Shown: one piece after another, positions 1 through 5,517 of the stretch | Layout of the letters: every line of letters begins with the position of its first letter | Position numbering within the stretch: the first letter of the stretch is position 1 | Assembly: GCA_964505535.1 (NCBI GenBank) | Contig: CAZDIU010000117.1 | Span: forward strand, 1-14,336 | From: JAABRU01 sp964505535 | GTDB taxonomy: Bacteria > Desulfobacterota > Desulfobacteria > Desulfobacterales > Desulfococcaceae | Length of the DNA stretch: 14,336 bases | Direction: 5' to 3' | Position numbers and translations under genes: made by a program | Notes under the pieces: generated by a model | The model's input: only the letters and a program-made list of their open reading frames with translations | Told to the model about the DNA's origin: nothing | Database searches by the model: none

Positions 1-35
1 AAACCCTGGGGGTTTTCAAAACCCTCAGGGTTTTT
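1..35 (+). terminator. Rho-independent-type hairpin at window edge
   Basis: Positions 1-16 and 18-33 form an inverted repeat (AAACCCTGGGGGTTTT against AAAACCCTCAGGGTTT) that pairs along almost its whole length with one G-T mismatch. It is followed by a run of T at 31-35. This has the form of an intrinsic terminator for a + strand gene lying to the left of the window. The hairpin starts at the first base, so it may be cut by the window edge. It separates sbcC from whatever precedes it. Confidence 0.6.
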
Positions 36-49
36 CGGACAAACATTAT

Positions 50-182
50 CTTAGGGATTTGAAAATTGCTGATATACCGGTTTTGAGATTTCAGTGTTCA
101 GGTTTCAGTACTGACCGCATACTGACACCTCACACCTGCAGCCTGAAACGTCCGGTATTTTAAAAAGTTTCACATCCCTTAA
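50..182. repeat. Small intergenic repeat with terminal inverted repeats, copy 1
   Basis: The first 34 bases (50-83) are identical to 5413-5446. The two ends of this copy are imperfect inverted repeats: the left end reads CTTAGGGATTTGAAA...ATACCGG and the reverse complement of the right end reads TTAAGGGATGTGAAA...ATACCGG, about 23 of 31 positions matching. The middle carries TTTCAG/CTGAAA motifs that can form an inner stem. The shape is that of a non-autonomous MITE or REP-like unit of about 130 bp. It ends about 58 bp before the sbcC start, so it lies in that gene's upstream region. Confidence 0.7.
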
Positions 183-240
183 ACACTATGGCAGGATATT
201 CAATAAAAGGTCTTTTTGAAACAGGCGGAGGATAATCAGA

Positions 241-3200
241 ATGAAAATACGCAATATTCGTTTTCAGAATATCAGCACACTCAAAGGACAGTGGGAAATT
301 GCTTTTGACCGGTCCCCGTTTGCGGAATCCGGGATATTTGCCATAACGGGATCCAACGGTGCAGGAAAAACCACAATTCTTGATTCTCTGACACTGGCTC
401 TTTACGGCGAAACCCCCCGTCTGAAAAACCCCGGTGAGGAGATCATGTCCCGGGAGAGCACAGAAAGCTCTTCTGAAGTCATTTTTTCCGTCAATGATGC
501 AGTGTACCGCTCCCAGTGGCATATCCGCAGAAAAGGGGAAAAAGCGAATCCGCCTGAAATGAAACTCTTTTCCCTCAACGGCCATGAAACCCTTCTGGAT
601 GACAGGCCGGCCGCTGTCCGCAGCCGCATTGCTGATCTCACCGGCCTGGATTTCAAACGCTTCTGCCGATCTGTGATGCTGGCACAGGGGGAATTTGCCG
701 CATTTCTGCATGCCCTTGACAGTGAACGATCGGAAATTCTGGGAAAAATTATCGGGCCTGAAGTTCGCTCCGAATATATCCGGCAGACCCTGCAGAAAGC
801 GGACAGTGAAAATGAAAAATTTCTGCGTCTGAAAGAGGAAGCTGAGAATTTCCCCCTGCCGGATCCTGACACTGTAAAGGAAAAGCAGGAGAGTCTTGCG
901 CTTGTTCTGGAGCAGTTGGAAGAAACAGAACAGAAACTGGCTGTGCTGGAACAGAAAAAAGAGCTTTCTGAGAGAAGGGAACGCCTCCGGAAGGAATATA
1001 CAGATGCAGGCCTGACGCTGGCAGCAGCCACTGCCCGTCAGGAGGACATGCAGGAACAGTTCCGCAGACTTGGCAAATCCCGGAAGGCAGCCCCCCTTCA
1101 GACTGATATGGAAAGACTTGTTTCTCTGGACAGGGAAAAGAATGCGGCAGGAAAAATTCTGGAGGAAGCTGTCTCCGGAATTCCGCTTCTGGAGGAAAGG
1201 CTTGCCTCTCTGACCGAAAAGGAAAAACAGAAAGTACCTGAACTGGAACAGGCCCGGCAGAAACTGAATGAACAGAAGGATGCCATTGAAAAGGCATTGG
1301 AAATCACACGGGAGATGGAAACCGCAACCCGGGATTTCCGGAAAAAAGTGGAAACATACGAGGCACTGGAAAAAGAACAGAACCGGAATCTCCGGGAACA
1401 GGATGAACTGAAAAACAGTATTGCGGAAAATGAAACCGCACAGAAAGAAATTGAAAAATGGATAGCAGACCATGCTGCGGATCGGGAACTGGAAACAGAC
1501 ATTCCGCTTATCCGGGATGCTGCGGAAGAACTGACCCGTATCCGTGCGGAACTGGAGGAAGCCGGGAAGCAATATGCAGCCGCGCTGAAAAATGAGGAAA
1601 AAGCAGCGAAGATTTCCAGAAAAGCAGAGCAGGCTGTTGCAGCGGTTCGGGAAAAACGTGAGAAAATCAGTGTAAAAGGTCAGGAAAGAGAGAAGATCGT
1701 GCGGGATCTCATGGGCGGGGATTCCCATCAGGATATTGAAGCCCGTTATAAAACACAGAAAGAAAGACTGTGTGCGGCCAAAAAACTGCTTGCCATCAGC
1801 AAAGACTATTCCAGACAACTGGCTGCAAACGGCGGAAAACAGCAGAAACTGGAAGAGAACCTGAGTGCAGCAGAATCCCAGTATGCAGATCTCTCTCAGA
1901 AACTTTTGCAGGAAGAGAATATCCATATCACACTGGCTCATGCCAATGCTGCTTTGAAATATGAGTCAGAACGGGCTTTGCTGAAACCGGGCGAGCCCTG
2001 TCCCCTGTGCGGTTCGGCTGAGCATCCTTTTGTCACAGACGGACTTCCTTATGAAGGAAATCCGCGCATCGCCCTCAAAGATCAGGAAAACCGCATAACA
2101 GATATTCGAAAACAGATGGACAGGCTTTCAGACGAGATGGAAAGCCTGCGCAAACAGAGCAGAAAAACCGAAATCCTGCGAGAGGAATGGGACAGCCTGT
2201 TCCGAACTGTTAATCAGGACTGGGTGATCGAAGATCCCGGAACCGTCAAAAAAGGTTTCCGGGAACTGAAAAAAGAAACCCGGAAACAGAAAATCCATTT
2301 CAAGGCCGTATGCAAACATGGAAAAAAGGCAGAGAAATATCAAAGAGCTGTTCAGAATAAAAGCGACAGGCTCCATGAAAAACAGATGGTGGCCGAGAGA
2401 CTGCACAATGATCTGAATATTCAGCAGGGGATCACCGCAACGCTGGCCAGAGAGGCAGAGGAAATTCAGAAAAGGGAAAAGGCCCATCTCAGGGCCTTGC
2501 AGGAGAAAGTGAAGAAATACGGACAGAACATTCCGGAACCGGGAAATGAGAACTTTCTGCTGCTGTCATTGGAAAAACAGCGGGATGTGTTTCTGGAGCA
2601 GATTCAGGCCGCAGACAGTCTGAAAGCAGTGGCATCAGAACTGGTGAAAAAAGCGGAAGAACTTCCGGCATCTCTGAAACTGGCAAAAAAAGAGGCAGAT
2701 GAACTGGAAGGAAAAATCATATCAGCTCAGGAAAGGCTGACAGAACTGGAAAACCGGCGGAAAGAGGTTTTCGGTTTCGGAGATCCGGTGCAGACAAAAC
2801 AGGAACTGGAAGAAGCCATCCGCACAAAAACGGAAGATCTGGCCGGGATTGCCGAAGAAAGGGAAAAGGCAGCGCGTGAACTTGCCGGTATGCAGGAAAA
2901 GAAAGAACAGACCGGAGCCGAGTATGATCGGATACAGGGAGAAATGAAAAATCTGGAGCAGTCTCTGACTGCGAAAGCCCTGGGAGCCGGGTTCAGCAGT
3001 ATTGAGGAAGCAAGGGAAAATCTTATGTCTTCTGAAGAGCAGGAACGCATCGGGAATCAGCAGGAAGAGATGGCCCAGGCGGTCGCGGAAGGCAGGGCAA
3101 GAGTCAGGAGCATCCGGGAGATGCTGGAAGCCGAATCTGCGGATCAGGACCAGACAGAATCCGCTGAAATTCTTCATGAGAAAATCTCAGAAACCCTGAA

Positions 3201-3825
3201 ATTACGGGACAGTCTGGCACATGAAGCTGATCTTGCTGAAAAAACAATAGAAAAATATGAATCCCTTGAACAGGAACACCTGCAGAGGAGAAAAGAACTC
3301 GATGAACAGGAAAAACGCTGCCAGCGCCTGAATTCTCTGAAAAGTCTTCTGGAATCCGGAGATGAAACGGAAATCCGTAACCGGATTCAGCATTTCATGC
3401 TCAACCGGCTGCTGGAGAAAGGCAACCGGCATATGGAGGAACTGAGCGGTCATTATTATATCCGGCGCCATGATTTTTCCAGTATGGGACTTGAAATTGA
3501 GGATATCCGGCATAAGGGAATGCGAAGATCCGTAAAGACACTTTCCGGCGGAGAAAGTTTTCTTGCAAGCCTGTCTTTGGCTCTGGGGCTTTCGGAAATG
3601 GCGTGCAGTGACCGGAAAATTGAATCCCTTTTTCTGGATGAGGGTTTTGGGATGCTGGATGAAGAAACCCTGTACCGAGTTATATCTGCTTTGAAAAATA
3701 TCAAGGCCAACGGAAAAATGGTGGGCGTTATTTCCCATGTGAAAAGGCTGGAAGATGAAATCCGGACCCAGATCAGGATTGAGAAACAGCAGGATGGCCT
3801 CAGCCGAATTGAAATTGTGGCGTAA
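241..3825 (+). CDS. sbcC: Nuclease SbcCD subunit C (SMC-like ATPase)
   Basis: SbcC is the ATPase and coiled-coil subunit of the SbcCD (Rad50-Mre11 type) complex, which opens DNA hairpins and trims blocked DNA ends in the cytoplasm. The 1194-aa product has an N-terminal ATPase half with a Walker A motif GSNGAGKT at residues 37-44 and a Q-loop glutamine near 149. Long Lys/Glu-rich coiled coils follow, interrupted by the zinc-hook CPLC at residues 587-590. The C-terminal ATPase half has the ABC signature LSGGES at 1101-1106, Walker B FLDEG with D1133/E1134, the D-loop GMLDE, and a switch histidine in VISHV near 1166. Length is normal for the family (E. coli SbcC is about 1050 aa). The ATG at 241 follows GGAGG at 227-231 with a 9-nt spacer. 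The usual partner sbcD is not next to it in the window; a hairpin and a repeat lie upstream instead. Function is confident. Confidence 0.95.
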   Translation: MKIRNIRFQNISTLKGQWEIAFDRSPFAESGIFAITGSNGAGKTTILDSLTLALYGETPRLKNPGEEIMSRESTESSSEVIFSVNDAVYRSQWHIRRKGEKANPPEMKLFSLNGHETLLDDRPAAVRSRIADLTGLDFKRFCRSVMLAQGEFAAFLHALDSERSEILGKIIGPEVRSEYIRQTLQKADSENEKFLRLKEEAENFPLPDPDTVKEKQESLALVLEQLEETEQKLAVLEQKKELSERRERLRKEYTDAGLTLAAATARQEDMQEQFRRLGKSRKAAPLQTDMERLVSLDREKNAAGKILEEAVSGIPLLEERLASLTEKEKQKVPELEQARQKLNEQKDAIEKALEITREMETATRDFRKKVETYEALEKEQNRNLREQDELKNSIAENETAQKEIEKWIADHAADRELETDIPLIRDAAEELTRIRAELEEAGKQYAAALKNEEKAAKISRKAEQAVAAVREKREKISVKGQEREKIVRDLMGGDSHQDIEARYKTQKERLCAAKKLLAISKDYSRQLAANGGKQQKLEENLSAAESQYADLSQKLLQEENIHITLAHANAALKYESERALLKPGEPCPLCGSAEHPFVTDGLPYEGNPRIALKDQENRITDIRKQMDRLSDEMESLRKQSRKTEILREEWDSLFRTVNQDWVIEDPGTVKKGFRELKKETRKQKIHFKAVCKHGKKAEKYQRAVQNKSDRLHEKQMVAERLHNDLNIQQGITATLAREAEEIQKREKAHLRALQEKVKKYGQNIPEPGNENFLLLSLEKQRDVFLEQIQAADSLKAVASELVKKAEELPASLKLAKKEADELEGKIISAQERLTELENRRKEVFGFGDPVQTKQELEEAIRTKTEDLAGIAEEREKAARELAGMQEKKEQTGAEYDRIQGEMKNLEQSLTAKALGAGFSSIEEARENLMSSEEQERIGNQQEEMAQAVAEGRARVRSIREMLEAESADQDQTESAEILHEKISETLKLRDSLAHEADLAEKTIEKYESLEQEHLQRRKELDEQEKRCQRLNSLKSLLESGDETEIRNRIQHFMLNRLLEKGNRHMEELSGHYYIRRHDFSSMGLEIEDIRHKGMRRSVKTLSGGESFLASLSLALGLSEMACSDRKIESLFLDEGFGMLDEETLYRVISALKNIKANGKMVGVISHVKRLEDEIRTQIRIEKQQDGLSRIEIVA

Positions 3826-3867
3826 AAGTTACTGGCTTTGTTGTAATCCTGATTTATTGGAGCAGCA

Positions 3868-3933
3868 ATCTGCAAAATTTGGAGCCTTCCATGCCTATGA
3901 AAGCTCATGCTCCAAAAATTGCAGATAATTTTT
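3868..3933 (+). terminator. Inverted repeat downstream of sbcC, possible terminator
   Basis: ATCTGCAAAATTTGGAGC at 3868-3885 pairs with GCTCCAAAAATTGCAGAT at 3909-3926, 16 of 18 bases complementary, across a 23-nt loop. AATTTTT follows at 3927-3933. It starts 43 bp after the sbcC stop and has terminator form on the + strand. The long loop makes it weaker than a typical terminator, and it could also be the remains of a small palindromic repeat. Confidence 0.45.
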
Positions 3934-3978
3934 AAGTTTTTGATTATTCAGAGATAAAAAATAAATTACCCTGTTATG

Positions 3979-4144
3979 TATACTGATCCAATTTTGATTT
4001 TATCCGGCACGGAAATTGCCTTTGGTCAGGAACATGCCTTTTCAGTCTCTCTGACGGATTTTTCAAGTCAGAAAGGATGATTTTTTTCCGTCCAGACTGA
4101 AACGCAAAAATGGTGCCAAATAAAACCAAAATTGGATCAGTATA
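3979..4144. mobile_element. MITE-like element with ~33-bp terminal inverted repeats
   Basis: The left end starts TATACTGATCCAATTTTG and the reverse complement of the right end starts the same way. Over the first 33 bases 29 match. Inside lie further nested complementary blocks: CAGTCT at 4043-4048 with AGACTG at 4094-4099, and GACGGA at 4053-4058 with TCCGTC at 4087-4092. The whole 166-bp element could therefore fold into one long hairpin. It encodes nothing. The TA-rich termini suggest insertion at TA by an IS630/mariner-type transposase supplied in trans; that family assignment is inference. It sits between sbcC and the PEP-CTERM control region. Confidence 0.75.
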
Positions 4145-4427
4145 AAAAGGTAAAAAGGTATGGAAGTTTTTGTTTCAAGATTTTTCCCCTGATCTTGATT
4201 CTTTTTAAATTTTATGCAAATTTCTGCACATTCCCCAAAGCAGAGAGAACCTGTTCATAATATCCTGTTTATATTTCCATTAATTCCGGTACAATCTGCG
4301 TTTGCCTTAAGATCCGCACCAGGCAATTCCTTCTGTTTCTTATTTATGGAAGACATTTTTTATCAATTTGATATTGTTATGCAAATTCTTTTTTGCAAAT
4401 AATTGTACCTTTCAGCGATTCTCTTCT
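4145..4427. other. AT-rich non-coding spacer upstream of the sigma-54 promoters
   Basis: I see no supported gene here. A frame of 62 codons from 4214 lacks a ribosome binding site and protein-like composition. Two local structures are visible. TCAAGAT at 4175-4181 pairs with ATCTTGA at 4192-4198 and is followed by TTCTTTTT, a weak hairpin. GCAAA at 4381-4385 and TTTGC at 4392-4396 form a short palindrome with a 6-nt gap, centred about 65 bp before the predicted start site of the first sigma-54 promoter. That is a plausible position for an enhancer-binding activator, but nothing in the sequence identifies the protein. Confidence 0.4.
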
Positions 4428-4442
4428 TGGCACTGTATTTGC
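4428..4442 (+). promoter_or_regulatory. Sigma-54 promoter, distal
   Basis: TGGCAC, a 5-nt gap, then TTGC matches the sigma-54 consensus TGGCAC-N5-TTGC at every defined base. The GG (4429-4430) and GC (4441-4442) dinucleotides are exactly 10 nt apart. The predicted start site is near 4454. It is the first of two such sites in the same orientation upstream of the PEP-CTERM gene. Sigma-54 promoters need an enhancer-binding activator; PrsR plays this role for PEP-CTERM genes in some other bacteria, but no such gene is in this window. Confidence 0.75.
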
Positions 4443-4501
4443 ATACAACTCTCATTAAGTGAATATGGCTCTTTATTTTTTTATCTGGCGAACCAATTTT
4501 T

Positions 4502-4516
4502 TGGCATCCTGTTTGC
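4502..4516 (+). promoter_or_regulatory. Sigma-54 promoter, proximal
   Basis: TGGCAT, 5 nt, then TTGC: one base off consensus, with GG at 4503-4504 and GC at 4515-4516 in exact 10-nt spacing. It lies 74 bp downstream of the distal site, close to seven helical turns, so both sites would face the same side of the DNA. The predicted start site is near 4528, immediately before the aptamer-like leader. This gives a leader of about 250 nt ahead of the PEP-CTERM start codon. Confidence 0.75.
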
Positions 4517-4535
4517 ATATACATAAAACAAGCGA

Positions 4536-4600
4536 AAAAGCCAAACCTGCTGCAAACCAGGAAAAGGAGGTGTACCGGACTGTATGAGGTAAGACCGTAA
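4536..4600 (+). other. Degenerate upstream aptamer-like segment
   Basis: This segment shares AAAAAGCCAAAC at its start with the recognised riboswitch (4536-4547 and 4678-4689) and a P3-like segment near its end (ATGAGGTAAGAC at 4584-4595 against ATGGGTAAGAC at 4726-4736). The distance between these landmarks is 60 nt here and 59 nt in the downstream aptamer. CCTG/CAGG can form a P2-like stem. It lacks the conserved GACGCAAAGCC joining segment and a clear 3' P1 strand. It may be a decayed or divergent tandem copy. Ligand binding cannot be claimed. Confidence 0.4.
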
Positions 4601-4677
4601 TTATTTGCTGTTGTCGGTGTTTCTTTTGGTTGCGTTGCTGTTTTTGTTGGATGGTGTTCTTTTATTTATTTTTTAAG

Positions 4678-4750
4678 AAAAAGCCAAACTCATCGTGAGG
4701 TGAGGACGGAAAGCCACGGGTCTTAATGGGTAAGACAGCCGGGTTGCCGA
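4678..4750 (+). promoter_or_regulatory. Cyclic di-GMP-I (GEMM) riboswitch
   Basis: The segment has the landmark order of the GEMM-I class (Rfam RF01051). GCCAAAC is followed by P2, CTCATC at 4689-4694 with GGTGAG at 4699-4704, capped by the GNRA tetraloop GTGA. Next come GACGGAAAGCC at 4705-4715, then P3, GTCTTA with TAAGAC at 4731-4736, and the closing AGCCGGGTTGCCG at 4737-4749. Two bases depart from the commonest form: GCCAAAC instead of GGCAAAC, and GGAAAGCC instead of GCAAAGCC. The first leaves one mismatch in the P1 pairing with TTGCC. It lies 32 nt upstream of the PEP-CTERM start, so this secreted protein is probably under c-di-GMP control. Whether the switch turns expression on or off cannot be told from the sequence. 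Confidence 0.85.
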
Positions 4751-4751
4751 A

Positions 4752-4775
4752 TTAATTTTTTGCCAAATTAAGGAG
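4752..4775 (+). promoter_or_regulatory. Hairpin abutting the PEP-CTERM ribosome binding site
   Basis: TTAATTT at 4752-4758 is perfectly complementary to AAATTAA at 4765-4771, with the 6-nt loop TTTGCC. The 3' arm ends on the first base of the Shine-Dalgarno AGGAG at 4771-4775, which is 6 nt before the ATG at 4782. The loop and arm repeat the TTGCC (4760-4764) also found in the aptamer's 3' strand (4744-4748). Its place between aptamer and start codon makes it a candidate expression platform acting on translation. The stem is only A-T pairs, so it is weak. Confidence 0.4.
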
Positions 4776-4781
4776 TCAGCT

Positions 4782-5315
4782 ATGAAAAAAGTATTATCAA
4801 TGTTTTTTGCAGTAATTTTGGCAGTTGGTCTGACCACTTCTGTTTATGCTTATACAATAATGGAAGTGGGGTTCGGTGCCAATGAAGATTTTTCAGGTGA
4901 TTATTGGGATGATCTGGATCTGACATTGCTCCAAAAGTATGATTTTGGTGAAGGATGGGCCAATTCTACTTCATATCTTTACGCAGTGAGCTGGCAATCG
5001 TACCCTGAGGATCTTACTTCCGGTCAATGGAGTTCTTATGATCCGGCAATAGAATACTTCAGTGTCAAAGCGGGAAATCCAAACAGTGGCGGCGGTTATA
5101 TTTTGTATCAGATTGAAGATTATATTTTGGGAGAATGGGTGGATTGGAACACTTCCGGCTTGGGTTACAAAGACATTTCCCATATTGCCTGGTGGGGTAC
5201 AGGTTCAACGGAACCGGAAGACCCCAATAATCCTGTTCCCGAGCCCGCCACCATGTTCCTGCTGGGCAGCGGCCTGATTGGTGCCGGAGTTTTGAGACGG
5301 AAAAGAAGCAAATAG
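4782..5315 (+). CDS. PEP-CTERM sorting domain-containing secreted protein
   Basis: This 177-aa precursor is exported and probably processed by an exosortase into the extracellular matrix. Residues 1-23 form a Sec signal peptide: positive MKK start, hydrophobic core, and likely cleavage after VYA. The C-terminus starting VPEP at 152-155 has the full PEP-CTERM tripartite form: PEP motif, hydrophobic segment with GSGLIGAG, and a basic RRKRSK tail. The mature part is about 125 residues, acidic and aromatic, cysteine-free as far as I can see. It contains an FSVKAGN...YILYQIED stretch and an ISHIAWWGTG stretch of the kind common in PEP-CTERM proteins. The ATG at 4782 follows AGGAG with 6 nt. Upstream are two sigma-54 promoters and a c-di-GMP riboswitch, which fits a role in exopolysaccharide, floc or biofilm formation. 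The specific function is unknown. Confidence 0.92.
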   Translation: MKKVLSMFFAVILAVGLTTSVYAYTIMEVGFGANEDFSGDYWDDLDLTLLQKYDFGEGWANSTSYLYAVSWQSYPEDLTSGQWSSYDPAIEYFSVKAGNPNSGGGYILYQIEDYILGEWVDWNTSGLGYKDISHIAWWGTGSTEPEDPNNPVPEPATMFLLGSGLIGAGVLRRKRSK

Positions 5316-5344
5316 CCCTGTGGTATGGCAGAATAAAATTTCAG

Positions 5345-5359
5345 ACTGAAACCTGAACA
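5345..5359 (-). repeat. 15-bp fragment related to the intergenic repeat
   Basis: ACTGAAACCTGAACA here is the exact reverse complement of 95-109 inside repeat copy 1. It lies between the PEP-CTERM stop and its terminator, about 55 bp before repeat copy 2. It may be a remnant of the same repeat family in opposite orientation; 15 bp alone is modest evidence. Confidence 0.4.
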
Positions 5360-5360
5360 A

Positions 5361-5396
5361 AAAAGACAAGGTACTTACGGACCTTGTCTTTTTTTT
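5361..5396 (+). terminator. Intrinsic terminator of the PEP-CTERM gene
   Basis: AAAAGACAAGGT at 5361-5372 pairs perfectly with ACCTTGTCTTTT at 5381-5392 across the 8-nt loop ACTTACGG. The T run continues to 5396. It lies 45 bp after the PEP-CTERM stop codon and closes a single-gene unit. Confidence 0.88.
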
Positions 5397-5412
5397 GCAC
5401 TTTGCTTCATTT

Positions 5413-5517
5413 CTTAGGGATTTGAAAATTGCTGATATACCGGTTTCGGGTTTCAGTGTTCATTCTCTGACACCTGAAACCCGGCCCTCCGGGATTTTAA
5501 GAAGTTTATCTTCCCTT
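5413..5517. repeat. Small intergenic repeat with terminal inverted repeats, copy 2
   Basis: Bases 5413-5446 are identical to 50-83. The right end, read in reverse complement (AAGGGAAGATAAACTTC...), resembles the left end as in copy 1. In the centre, CGGGTTTCAG at 5447-5456 pairs perfectly with CTGAAACCCG at 5474-5483. This copy is about 105 bp, shorter than copy 1 because the centre differs. Its right end runs into the 3' end of the histidine kinase gene, whose last three codons and stop (from 5517 down to 5506) lie within the repeat terminus. Confidence 0.7.

Noticed and set aside
160..1941. Open frame of 593 codons on the - strand opposite sbcC
   Set aside because: It is the complement of a Lys/Glu-rich coiled-coil gene, so it is unusually rich in Phe, Leu and Cys; sbcC covers it on the other strand with full domain evidence.
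4214..4402. 62-codon open frame in the spacer before the sigma-54 promoters
   Set aside because: No Shine-Dalgarno, no recognised domain, and it lies in AT-rich DNA directly upstream of the PEP-CTERM promoters.
4565..4592. AGGAGG followed by ATG-AGG-TAA, a two-codon leader frame in the PEP-CTERM 5' region
   Set aside because: Spacing from the AGGAGG is long and two codons carry no information; the segment is better explained as part of the aptamer-like copy.
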